Below, piece after piece: positions 1-7,597 of a stretch of 19,647 bases of DNA; the first letter of the stretch is position 1, and each line of letters opens with the position of its first letter. The notes below the pieces were generated by a model. The model was not told the DNA's origin, made no database searches, and saw only the letters and a program-made list of their open reading frames with translations. The DNA comes from Eubacterium sp. (lineage in GTDB: Bacteria; Bacillota_A; Clostridia; Lachnospirales; Lachnospiraceae), in assembly GCA_024687845.1 (NCBI GenBank), contig JAILEL010000265.1:1-19647 (forward strand), written 5' to 3'. Both the position numbers and the translations under genes were made by a program.

Positions 1-1302
1 ATCCAAATCCCAGTAATTATCTAAGGTTGCAAAATAATCATCAAGTGTCTGAGCTCTTCTGATTTCTATAACAGAATTATCTTCTCTAAGCAAGAGTTCT
101 GCTGACCAGAGTCTTCCATTATAGTTATATCCCATGGAGAAGCCATGTGCTCCTGTATCATGGATTACAAGGTAATCTCCTTTTTCAATTTCAGGAAGTT
201 CTCTGTCAATTGCAAATTTATCATTATTTTCACAGAGTGAACCAGTAACATCATAAACTTTTGTTTTTGGTGAATCTTCCTTGCCGAGTACTGTTATATG
301 ATGATATGCACCATACATAGCTGGTCTCATAAGGTTTGCAGCACAGGCATCTACTCCGATATATTCCTTATAGATATGCTTCTCATGAATTGCTTTAGTA
401 ACAAGATGTCCAAATGGCGCAAGCATAAATCTTCCAAGTTCTGTATATATTGAAACATCTCCCATTCCTGCTGGAACAAGAATCTCATCAAACTTCTTAT
501 GTACTCCTTCACCGATTATAGCTATATTATTTGGCTCTTTCTCAGGATCATAAGGTACTCCTACACCACCTGACAGATTAATAAAGGAAAGCTTAACTCC
601 TGCTTTTTCCTGAATCTTAACAGCCAGTTCAAAAAGAATTCCTGCAAGTGCTGGATAATATTCATTTGTAACAGTATTACTTGCAAGGAATGAATGCATT
701 CCCAATTCTTCAACTCCAAGCTCTGAAAGCTTCTTAAAAGCCTCAATAATTTGTTCTTCTGTCATTCCATACTTGCTGTCGCCAGGCGTATCCATAACCT
801 GGAAGCCCTCTTCACTCGAACCAAGTGAAAATACGCCACCTGGATTGAAACGACAGGACATTTTCCTAGGCATCTTGCCGGATGCAGCCGGATCTGCCAT
901 CTTTACATCTTTTAATGCATTATATACAAAATCAACATGTGTGATATCGTCAAGATTTATTGTTCCACCAAGCTCGGCACACTTAATGAATTCAGCAGCT
1001 GGTGTATCATTTGATGAAAACATGATATCATCTCCAAGGATTCCACATCTTTCAGACATTACCAGCTCTGCCATAGAAGAACAATCTGTTCCACAGCCTT
1101 CTTCATGAAGAATCTTAAGAATTGCAGGGTTTGGGGTAGCCTTAACTGCAAAGTATTCTTTAAATCCTTTATTCCAGGAAAATGCAGCATTCAGTGCTCT
1201 GGCATTTTCTCTTATTCCTTTTTCATCATAAATGTGAAAAGGTGTCGGATATTTCTTAGCAATCTCCTCTACCATTTCTTTTGTTACAAATGGTGTCTTC
1301 AT
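1..1302 (-). CDS. lysA: Diaminopimelate decarboxylase, 3' end beyond window
   Basis: PLP-dependent fold-type III decarboxylase that turns meso-diaminopimelate into L-lysine in the cytoplasm, the last step of lysine synthesis. The reading frame is open for 434 codons from the ATG at 1302 to the window edge with no stop. The family is usually 420-440 residues, so only the last few are missing. Visible motifs are FAVKATPNP with Lys54 as the PLP Schiff-base lysine, a glycine-rich stretch (NLSGGVGVPYDP), GVDACAANLMRPAMYGAYH, and GSLCENNDKFA, which holds the cysteine that the neighbouring subunit contributes to the active site. The usual HIGS segment reads HSFLASN and the usual GAYG near the C-terminus reads GAHG, so this is a divergent subtype. 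The start is supported by AAGGAGGG six bases upstream. A related alpha-amino-acid decarboxylase (carboxynorspermidine, ornithine) is possible but less likely. The gene has its own promoter and is separated from glmM by a terminator. Confidence 0.88.
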   Translation of the reverse strand, partial: MKTPFVTKEMVEEIAKKYPTPFHIYDEKGIRENARALNAAFSWNKGFKEYFAVKATPNPAILKILHEEGCGTDCSSMAELVMSERCGILGDDIMFSSNDTPAAEFIKCAELGGTINLDDITHVDFVYNALKDVKMADPAASGKMPRKMSCRFNPGGVFSLGSSEEGFQVMDTPGDSKYGMTEEQIIEAFKKLSELGVEELGMHSFLASNTVTNEYYPALAGILFELAVKIQEKAGVKLSFINLSGGVGVPYDPEKEPNNIAIIGEGVHKKFDEILVPAGMGDVSIYTELGRFMLAPFGHLVTKAIHEKHIYKEYIGVDACAANLMRPAMYGAYHHITVLGKEDSPKTKVYDVTGSLCENNDKFAIDRELPEIEKGDYLVIHDTGAHGFSMGYNYNGRLWSAELLLREDNSVIEIRRAQTLDDYFATLDNYWDLD

Positions 1303-1314
1303 TTTCCCTCCTTC

Positions 1315-1335
1315 TTGAGAAATACTTTTTCTCAA
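1315..1335 (-). promoter_or_regulatory. Leader hairpin just upstream of the lysA ribosome binding site
   Basis: Perfect 8-base inverted repeat, TTGAGAAA and TTTCTCAA, with a 5-base loop, ending next to the AAGGAGGG site of lysA. A second 8-base repeat (AAATTAAT/ATTAATTT, 1359-1387) lies further up the same leader of about 110 bases. No lysine riboswitch core is recognisable and the leader is too short for one. These may be mRNA stability or translation-modulating hairpins. Confidence 0.4.
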
Positions 1336-1417
1336 CCAATGTATCTTATCAGAGACATAAATTAATCTTTCAAGATATAATTAATTTCTTTAAATATAAC
1401 TAATCTACACTTGAAAC

Positions 1418-1446
1418 AATATAAACAGAATATAAAATCATGTCAA
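1418..1446 (-). promoter_or_regulatory. lysA promoter
   Basis: On the minus strand TTGACA (1446-1441) is followed after exactly 17 bases by TATATT (1423-1418), a near-consensus vegetative sigma promoter. Transcription would start near 1411, giving a leader of about 110 bases before the lysA ATG. Confidence 0.75.
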
Positions 1447-1539
1447 GATTTTTCTGATTTAAAAAAGTGTCATTATTCACAGTTTTGGGGATTTAGCCGT
1501 CAATTACATAGTAATCGATGACCCTAACGAAGTAACGAA

Positions 1540-1565
1540 GAAAGCCGCCTTACGGCGGCTTCCTG
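1540..1565 (-). terminator. Probable terminator of the nagB-acetyltransferase-glmM operon
   Basis: Read on the minus strand, AAGCCGCC-GTAA-GGCGGCTT forms a GC-rich 8-bp hairpin followed by the T-rich stretch TCTTCGTTACTT. It lies about 115 bases after the glmM stop and before the lysA promoter. The T-tract is interrupted, so termination may be partial. The rest of 1303-1679 contains the lysA promoter and leader, a small ATTAC-ATA-GTAAT hairpin near 1504-1516, and no credible gene. Confidence 0.6.
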
Positions 1566-1679
1566 GTATGAAAAAATGTGGGGGAAGGTATAGAATCCTT
1601 CATTTGGAACATCTTTAATATACCAATCAATTATGAAAAACTTTGGTTTAATTTGTGAAGAAAAAGTGAAGTTTTTAAA

Positions 1680-3029
1680 TTATTCTGACAAATGTCCCTT
1701 CTTCGCAATCACATCTATAACCTGATCAACATATTTCTCACAGATTTCATCACTTTCAGCCTCAACCATGACTCTGATTACAGGCTCTGTACCTGACTCA
1801 CGAACAAGTATACGTCCTGTATCTCCAAGTTCTTCAGCTACCTTTGCAACTGCTGCCTGTACATCTGGATCATTTTGTGCATCTGGCTTACTCTTAACAC
1901 GAACATTCTTAAGTACCTGTGGATAGAATACAACAGGAGCTGCAAGCTCTGACATTGGCTTTTCCTTTGCCAGCATAACTTCCATCATCTTAATACTTGT
2001 GAGTATTCCATCACCGGTAGTTGCATATTTTGTAAAGATAATATGACCACTCTGCTCTCCACCGATACGGTTTCCGGTCTGGACCATATTTTCATAAACA
2101 TACTTATCTCCAACCTTGGTCTTATCATACTCGATACCAACCTTATCAAGTGCCTTATAAAGACCAAAGTTACTCATAATTGTAGTAACAACCTTATTAT
2201 TAGCAAGTTTTCCACGTTCTTTCATGTAAAGACCATAGATATAAAGGATGTGATCACCTGTAACAACATCACCCTTCTCATCAACCACAAGACATCTGTC
2301 AGCATCACCATCATAAGCAAATCCGATATCAAGTCCCTTCTCAACTACGAATTTCTGAAGATGTTCGATATGAGTAGAACCACAGTCTGTATTGATGTTA
2401 TATCCGTCTGGATTATCATTCATAACATATGTCTTTGCTCCAAGTGCATCATATACACCCTTTGCAATCTGCCATGCTGCTCCATTTGCAACATCAAGAC
2501 CTATCTTTACATCTTTGAAGCTGTATTTGCTCATAGATATAAGATATCCGATATAACGGTTACGTCCTGCTGCATAATCTACTGTACGGCCGATCTCATC
2601 CTTTGAAGCGATAGGAATCTCAAGTTTGTCATCGATATATTCCTCAACCTTAAGGATTGTCTCCTCATCCATCTTCTCTCCATCACCATTAAGGAGTTTA
2701 ATACCATTATCATAATATGGATTATGCGAAGCTGAAATCATGATTCCGCAATCGAAATCATCAACTCTTGCGATATATGCAACTGATGGAGTGGTTGTAA
2801 CATGCATGATATATGCATCAGCTCCACTGGCCATAAGTCCTGTACAAAGAGCATACTCAAACATATATGAGCTTCTTCTTGTATCTTTTCCAATAACTAC
2901 CTTACATTTCTTATCAAGTCTGGCACCATAGTACCATCCAAGGAAACGACCAATCTTTACAGCATGTTCAAAAGTAAGATCCTTGTTAGCCTCTCCACGG
3001 AATCCGTCTGTTCCAAAATACTTACCCAT
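1680..3029 (-). CDS. glmM: Phosphoglucosamine mutase GlmM
   Basis: Interconverts glucosamine-6-phosphate and glucosamine-1-phosphate in the cytoplasm, the second committed step to UDP-GlcNAc. The protein has 449 residues, the normal GlmM length. It shows the phosphoserine loop MISASHNPYYDNG with Ser101 as phosphoryl carrier, the Mg-binding DGDADR at 240-245, the sugar-binding GGEQSGH at 323-329 (the form typical of GlmM rather than phosphomannomutase), and the phosphate-binding RESGTEP at 410-416. The ATG directly follows the TAA of the upstream acetyltransferase-like gene, with AAGGAGG seven bases before the start, so the two are translationally adjacent in one operon. Expression should come from the promoter near 4800 and be subject to the glmS-type ribozyme in that leader. 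Last gene of the operon. Confidence 0.95.
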   Translation of the reverse strand: MGKYFGTDGFRGEANKDLTFEHAVKIGRFLGWYYGARLDKKCKVVIGKDTRRSSYMFEYALCTGLMASGADAYIMHVTTTPSVAYIARVDDFDCGIMISASHNPYYDNGIKLLNGDGEKMDEETILKVEEYIDDKLEIPIASKDEIGRTVDYAAGRNRYIGYLISMSKYSFKDVKIGLDVANGAAWQIAKGVYDALGAKTYVMNDNPDGYNINTDCGSTHIEHLQKFVVEKGLDIGFAYDGDADRCLVVDEKGDVVTGDHILYIYGLYMKERGKLANNKVVTTIMSNFGLYKALDKVGIEYDKTKVGDKYVYENMVQTGNRIGGEQSGHIIFTKYATTGDGILTSIKMMEVMLAKEKPMSELAAPVVFYPQVLKNVRVKSKPDAQNDPDVQAAVAKVAEELGDTGRILVRESGTEPVIRVMVEAESDEICEKYVDQVIDVIAKKGHLSE

Positions 3030-3692
3030 TTATCTTTCCTCCTTATGAATTATCTCTCCATTATCCTTCCATATTGAATTCTCAGGAACAACTCCTCTAA
3101 CGCAGGATGTAGGATAAACATTTGAATGTCTTCCTATTACGGTGCCGGGGTTGCAAACTGCATTACATCCAACTTCAACATAGTCGCCAAGCATAGCACC
3201 AAACTTCTTAATGCCTGTTTCAACATTTTCAGTTCCGTTATGTACTATAACAAGCTTCTTGTCACTCTTTACGTTACTGGTTATACTTCCTGCACCCATA
3301 TGACTGAAATAACCAAGGATAGAATCTCCAACATAGTTATAATGAGGTGTCTGGACATGATCGAACAGGATAACATTTTTCAACTCAACGCTGTTACCAA
3401 CAACACAGTCAGCTCCTACAAGTGCTGAACCACGAACAAATGCACCATGTCTTACTTCTGTATTTGGACCAATGATACAAGGTGCTCCAAGATATGCTGA
3501 TGGGAAAACATTTGCTGTTTTGTGTACCCATACATTCTCAGAAACCTCTTCATAGTCCTCACCAAGTGTAGGGCCAAGCTCAAGGATAAAATCCTTTATT
3601 CCTTTAAGAGCTTCCCATGGGTATGTGAACTGTGACAGATAATCCTTTGCAAGTGTATGATCAAGGTCATAAAGATCTGATATTGTATACAT
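3030..3692 (-). CDS. Left-handed beta-helix acyltransferase resembling the GlmU C-terminal domain
   Basis: 220-residue hexapeptide-repeat protein. After a helical N-terminus of about 55 residues, repeats of the form [LIV]-G-x4 run from about 58 to 195 (VWVHKTANVFPSAYLGAPCI and onward). Residues 100-145 match the acetyltransferase part of GlmU: NSVELKN, then HYNYVGDS, then MGAGSITSN. His117 sits at the same spacing before Y-x-GD as the catalytic base His363 of E. coli GlmU (HLTYLGD), which supports N-acetylation of glucosamine-1-phosphate by acetyl-CoA. There is no nucleotidyltransferase domain and no LxxGxGTRM motif, so a UDP-GlcNAc pyrophosphorylase label, common for such proteins, would not be supported. 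It sits between nagB (3-base gap) and glmM (stop and start adjacent), which places it in hexosamine synthesis. The acetyl acceptor is inferred, not shown. Confidence 0.8.
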   Translation of the reverse strand: MYTISDLYDLDHTLAKDYLSQFTYPWEALKGIKDFILELGPTLGEDYEEVSENVWVHKTANVFPSAYLGAPCIIGPNTEVRHGAFVRGSALVGADCVVGNSVELKNVILFDHVQTPHYNYVGDSILGYFSHMGAGSITSNVKSDKKLVIVHNGTENVETGIKKFGAMLGDYVEVGCNAVCNPGTVIGRHSNVYPTSCVRGVVPENSIWKDNGEIIHKEER

Positions 3693-3695
3693 TGA

Positions 3696-4487
3696 TTAAA
3701 GCCTCTCTTTCTTTTCTATATCAAGGAAATACTTATATGTATCTACAGTAAGCTCACCACAGGCTGCTTCATCACATGCAATGATAGCTCCATTATGCAT
3801 CTGAAGAGCGCTGCAGGTCCATTTATGACTTACATTACCTTCAACTGTTGCAGCAAGGGCACGAGCCTTATTATGTCCATTGATAAGAATAAGAACTTCT
3901 TTTGAATCAGTTACGGTTCCTACACCTACAGAAAGAGCCTGTGCTGGAACCTTTTCAGGATCATTTCCGAAGAATCTCGAATTAACAATACGTGTATCTG
4001 TTGTAAGATCTCTAACACCAGTTCTTGATGAAAGTGATGTAAATGGTTCATTAAATGCAATATGTCCATCTACGCCAATACCACCCATGAAAAGATCAAT
4101 GCCACCATAAGAAGCAATCTTCTCCTCATATCTGGCGCACTCACCTTCTGGATCATCAGTCATTCCATTAAGAATGTTGATATTTTCAGGTTTCATGTCA
4201 ACAAGGTGATTAAAGAAATTATCATGCATAAAATACCAGTAGCTCTGGTCATGGTCCTTAGGAAGTCCAAGATATTCATCCATATTAAATGTAACTACAT
4301 TTGCAAATGAAACCTCGCCTGCCTTGTTCATTCTTGCAAGCTCCTTATATACTCCAATTGGTGAAGAACCTGTTGGAAGGCCAAGAACAAATGGACGATT
4401 TTCTTTATGATTATTTATTTTAGCTGCGATATAATTTGCAGCCCATTTACACATATTATCATAGTTTTCCTGAATTACTACTCTCAT
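3696..4487 (-). CDS. nagB: Glucosamine-6-phosphate deaminase/isomerase NagB
   Basis: Catalyses the reversible reaction GlcN6P + H2O = fructose-6-phosphate + NH3 in the cytoplasm. The 263 residues are standard family length. It has the phosphate loop GLPTGSSP (36-43), FNMDEY with Asp70 (Asp72 of E. coli NagB), and [14 protein letters not shown] with Asp140, His142 and Glu147, matching the E. coli residues Asp141, His143 and Glu148. All catalytic residues appear intact. It is first in a three-gene operon with a GlmU-like acetyltransferase and glmM, not next to nagA or a GlcNAc transporter as catabolic nagB genes often are. Its leader carries a glmS-type ribozyme that would reduce expression when GlcN6P is high. 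That favours a role in making GlcN6P over degrading it; this is inference. The ribosome binding site is weak (AGAGAAG before ATATATG). Confidence 0.93.
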   Translation of the reverse strand: MRVVIQENYDNMCKWAANYIAAKINNHKENRPFVLGLPTGSSPIGVYKELARMNKAGEVSFANVVTFNMDEYLGLPKDHDQSYWYFMHDNFFNHLVDMKPENINILNGMTDDPEGECARYEEKIASYGGIDLFMGGIGVDGHIAFNEPFTSLSSRTGVRDLTTDTRIVNSRFFGNDPEKVPAQALSVGVGTVTDSKEVLILINGHNKARALAATVEGNVSHKWTCSALQMHNGAIIACDEAACGELTVDTYKYFLDIEKKERL

Positions 4488-4599
4488 ATATTCTTCTCTC
4501 TTTCTTTCAATATTTTTATTTCAATGAACAAAAGTATTACCCCTAATGTGACGAGAGAACCTCTGTTACGGTTTTATTTCCGCTTTTTCCTTTCTCTCT

Positions 4600-4743
4600 G
4601 ACGACCCACCTCATAGCATCATCAAAATCCGAATTTTTTTCAGACTCTACAAAAACTAACACTATACTCAGCCGTGGCAGAATCCGCCGAATCTTTCGAT
4701 AACTGCCAAACCTCGTCACCCATAATTTGGGCCAGGCGCTAAT
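4600..4743 (-). ncRNA. glmS ribozyme: glmS-type self-cleaving ribozyme/riboswitch in the nagB leader
   Basis: The minus strand carries, in the right order and spacing, the conserved core of the GlcN6P-activated glmS ribozyme: AGCGCC at 4740-4735 (self-cleavage expected between A4740 and G4739), a short CCC/GGG hairpin (4729-4731 with 4719-4721), GACGAGG (4717-4711), a 6-bp stem TGGCAG/CTGCCA (4708-4703 with 4680-4675) enclosing TTATCGAA (4702-4695) and TTCGGCGGAT (4691-4682), whose GGCG can pair with CGCC at the cleavage site. A 3' domain follows: CGGCT (4674-4670) pairs with GGTCG (4606-4602), and inside it ATAGTGT (4665-4659) pairs with ATGCTAT (4619-4613), both with wobbles. In known examples GlcN6P acts as a cofactor in cleavage and the cut mRNA is degraded. 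The consensus promoter lies about 50 bases upstream of the cut site. The downstream gene is nagB, not glmS. Domain labels and the 3' limit are approximate. Confidence 0.9.
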
Positions 4744-4791
4744 AGTGACTCTACACTCCTTTCTTTGAGAAACTATTTTACAAACCACAGA

Positions 4792-4820
4792 ATTATATCA
4801 TGATATGACATAAGTGTCAA
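4792..4820 (-). promoter_or_regulatory. Promoter of the nagB operon with an internal palindrome
   Basis: On the minus strand TTGACA (4820-4815), a 17-base spacer and TATAAT (4797-4792) form a perfect consensus promoter. Transcription would start near 4785, about 45 bases before the ribozyme cut site. A perfect 12-base palindrome ATATCATGATAT (4795-4806) overlaps the -10 box and spacer and could be an operator. The -35 box lies inside the first copy of a 27-base tandem repeat. Confidence 0.85.
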
Positions 4821-4868
4821 AAGTCAAAATGTAGTATATGTTGTCAAAAGTCAAAATGTAGTATATGT
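4815..4868. repeat. Two perfect tandem copies of a 27-base unit at the nagB promoter
   Basis: Units at 4815-4841 and 4842-4868 are identical and contain TGTCAAAAGTCAAAATG followed by TAGTATATGT. On the minus strand each ends in TTTTGACTTTTGACA, so each supplies TTGAC boxes, but only the copy next to the spacer has a matching -10. The array fills the gap between the stop of the 905-residue protein gene and the promoter. No hairpin terminator is visible for that upstream gene. Confidence 0.85.
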
Positions 4869-4871
4869 CCA

Positions 4872-7589
4872 TCATCTGACGAAGGTATAGAATTCATTAT
4901 CCTTTTCATTGACCTGCATCTGGAATCTATATCTTTCAAGCTTTATTTCTTTATCCTCGATAGGATCATAATATCTTATGTAATCATCATTATAGCTAAC
5001 AACAAGCACATATCTGTCACCAATTCTCGCGGCAAATGGACTTCCGTCACTCAGATATCCTATTGCTGTATCCATCTTGACTCCTGAAATGTTGATTCCT
5101 CTTACATCACTCGAATACATTTCAAAGCTTTCTTCCCAGTTTCCTTTTGATCTGACCTCATCATAATCCGCTGAGATTCCTGCTGCCAAAATGCACATAT
5201 AATTGCAGGCTGCCAGTGTATCAGCCTCGTTATCCACCGCTTTGTAAGGAAATGAACCAGCTACCGTAAGATATGGTCTCATCTGTTTAACCATATACAT
5301 GGTGTCTCCATTTGTATTTACAACAAATCCGCCTTCATCATAGACATATCTTACTGCTTTACCAACGCTTATAGAAGATGTCTCAAGTCCAGCCGGTTCA
5401 AATATATAAGCGGCAGTTCTATCGATATCAGACTCATTTCTCACATCAATCTCATTATTGCTTGAAGATACTCTCGTAAATATTTCTTCGTTTCCTGACA
5501 TTACATAAACACTGTCAGGGAACTTAAGATGCAATTCCTCATTTCCAGCCTCATTCTTGGAAACCACAACCTTCATAGTATCATCATTTTCTGAAGGCTT
5601 GTAGGAAATATAATCCCCCTGAGCCTCCTCAAAGGCACCTGTTTCCTCATTTTTTCTGACTCTTGTAAGGTAAATGTTGTTTTCTTTAAATTCCACATTC
5701 GAAACAAGCATTCCTTCTTTATCATATTTCTTTAAAACGGAACCACTGCTATCTACAATATAAAGCTGTTCGAAAAGGAACTGTGGTGTGCCATCTACTG
5801 CCCGGGATATATTTTCCTTATCGGCAGTTCCATACATGACATCATTTCCTATAAAGCCAAGAATCGACAGATTCTTTCCTTTTCTCTTAAGTGTAGTCTC
5901 TTTACCGCTTTCAAAATCTCTTACAGTTACTGCTTCGACATTCAGTCTGTCAGCCTTGTCAGGATACGCGATAACCTTCATATTCTCTGAAACCAGAATC
6001 TCATCGCTGGTCAGCGAATCAACCTGTGTTTCTACCTGTCCAGAAAATATATCAACATGCAGCAGGTTCTGTCCCATCAGACAGTAAAATGCTCTGTTGG
6101 TTTTGTCATAATAACAGAGTCGTCCCACCGACAGCTTCATTGTTTCATAATACAGATTCGATGAGATGAAGCACAACTCCTTCAGGGTAGAATCCTGAAT
6201 ATTGTATTCATATAGAAGAACTCCATTTCTTCCCTCTCTCGGTCCTTCATTTATTCTTCCATAAACTGCAAAGTCCAGAACATCTGAATCCATGTTAAGA
6301 AGCATAATGTCATAGCCTTCCTGAGGGAATCTCTCCTTTTCAGCCTCATCTGTTGAAGTTCCATATACGCTTGAATAAATGCTTCTTGTATTATCATATA
6401 GCCATAAACTGTTATCAGCTATAAAGGCCACCTTTTTGTTGTTCTTATTTGTCAGATATTTCGGTTCTCTTTCATATGTAATACCAAGATTGATACTATT
6501 TGAAAGTGAGGTGATTCTCTCAGCTCTGAAGTCCTGATTAAGATATCTTCTATAGTCATGAAGCTTTATAGCAGCCGCTCCATTGTCATACTCCATAGTA
6601 AGATATTCTGAAACAGCGTAGGTTACGCCTATACCATTCACTTCAGAAATTGCCTTATATCGAAGTTCAATAATAGCGCTGTCTCTTGAAACCTCTCTGA
6701 CCTTAGGAATTACTTCACTCAGTCTCTCAATACTCATTCCGGTAAAGATAACATCCTCATAGGAAGAATTCAGTGTAACATAACCGGGATTTCCATCAGA
6801 CGTAACTACAACAGATTCTTCTGCATTATAAAGACTACTCATTGCATCTGCACTGGAAAAGTAATTACCTATATTAACTTCTGTGTAGCTGGCTAGCGCA
6901 TCTGTAGTTGTTGCATATCCGGACGTTGTTTTTTCCTGATTTTTCTTGCTGTTTCTGATCTCCGCCTGCTCTCCGGATACATTAAAAGTAGTAACAGCAT
7001 CAGTAGATGTAGCTGTCTGGTTAAATAATTTATTTTCTTCGTATATTTTGTCGCTGAAATTCGTAGAAAAGGTCAGAAAATCGTCCAGTCTGCAGTCATT
7101 CAGACGTACTACTCTGGTGTAATAGGAAATAGTATCCTTTTGCCTTATGACCTTTATTACAAGGCTGTATTCTGTACCGATGCTCAGATTCATTCTGAAA
7201 GATGCACAATATTCACTATAGCCCAGATCAGTTGAAACAAATCTGAAATCGCCCTCTTCAATAAGATTGCTGCCATCAAATGAACGAAGCTCGTATTTGA
7301 TGTCAGCACCGGTATCAATGGAATCTGCCAGAATAATATTCACAGTTTTGGACGAATCCATAGGAACAATAGAATCCCTGTAAAGGCTTGTATCAATCTG
7401 ATCTTTATATCCCAGGATGCTGTTTATCTTCACCCCTTCATACATAATGTAAGCCTTTGGCATAGTAGGGTTGAAGCCCTCTACGGTTCTGGAATTCTTC
7501 TGTCTGTTATTTATGTAGTTAAAGGACAGAGCCGCTCCTATAAATGTAATTATAAATAGGAGCGACCCAAATATGATGCGTTTAATCAT
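4872..7589 (-). CDS. Large membrane-anchored extracytoplasmic protein of unknown function, degenerate C39-like C-terminus
   Basis: 905 residues, not recognised as a named family. Residues 4-23 form one hydrophobic N-terminal segment (signal anchor), followed by basic and asparagine-rich residues, so the rest is expected outside the membrane. Residues 40-180 look like a beta-rich ligand-binding region. About 185-260 is a Thr/Ser/Ala linker with repeated TDA motifs. About 310-770 is beta-rich with repeating short strands such as VAFIADNSLWLYD, suggesting a propeller-like fold (inference). Residues 785-905 resemble the C39 peptidase fold: a helix LAACNYMCILAAG, then DGSPFAARIGDRYVLVVSYNDDYIRYYDP, the usual second half. 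The catalytic Cys expected before the helix is replaced (NEAD) and the usual His is Arg864 region (DRYVLVV), so it is probably inactive. The start is 8 bases after the pfkA stop, with GGAGA overlapping that stop, so it is co-transcribed with pfkA. Confidence 0.7.
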   Translation of the reverse strand: MIKRIIFGSLLFIITFIGAALSFNYINNRQKNSRTVEGFNPTMPKAYIMYEGVKINSILGYKDQIDTSLYRDSIVPMDSSKTVNIILADSIDTGADIKYELRSFDGSNLIEEGDFRFVSTDLGYSEYCASFRMNLSIGTEYSLVIKVIRQKDTISYYTRVVRLNDCRLDDFLTFSTNFSDKIYEENKLFNQTATSTDAVTTFNVSGEQAEIRNSKKNQEKTTSGYATTTDALASYTEVNIGNYFSSADAMSSLYNAEESVVVTSDGNPGYVTLNSSYEDVIFTGMSIERLSEVIPKVREVSRDSAIIELRYKAISEVNGIGVTYAVSEYLTMEYDNGAAAIKLHDYRRYLNQDFRAERITSLSNSINLGITYEREPKYLTNKNNKKVAFIADNSLWLYDNTRSIYSSVYGTSTDEAEKERFPQEGYDIMLLNMDSDVLDFAVYGRINEGPREGRNGVLLYEYNIQDSTLKELCFISSNLYYETMKLSVGRLCYYDKTNRAFYCLMGQNLLHVDIFSGQVETQVDSLTSDEILVSENMKVIAYPDKADRLNVEAVTVRDFESGKETTLKRKGKNLSILGFIGNDVMYGTADKENISRAVDGTPQFLFEQLYIVDSSGSVLKKYDKEGMLVSNVEFKENNIYLTRVRKNEETGAFEEAQGDYISYKPSENDDTMKVVVSKNEAGNEELHLKFPDSVYVMSGNEEIFTRVSSSNNEIDVRNESDIDRTAAYIFEPAGLETSSISVGKAVRYVYDEGGFVVNTNGDTMYMVKQMRPYLTVAGSFPYKAVDNEADTLAACNYMCILAAGISADYDEVRSKGNWEESFEMYSSDVRGINISGVKMDTAIGYLSDGSPFAARIGDRYVLVVSYNDDYIRYYDPIEDKEIKLERYRFQMQVNEKDNEFYTFVR

Positions 7590-7597
7590 TATGCTGC

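Noticed and set aside
1303..1417. Lysine riboswitch before lysA
   Set aside because: The leader is only about 110 bases and none of the conserved lysine-riboswitch core is recognisable.
2043..2606. 187-codon plus-strand open frame opposite glmM
   Set aside because: Lies fully antisense to a gene with clear family motifs; Cys/Ile-rich translation and no ribosome binding site.
4543..4788. 81-codon minus-strand open frame upstream of nagB
   Set aside because: It coincides with the glmS-type ribozyme, has no protein-like composition, and its bases are explained by conserved RNA motifs.
4815..4868. CRISPR-like repeat array
   Set aside because: The two copies are directly adjacent without spacers and no cas genes are present.
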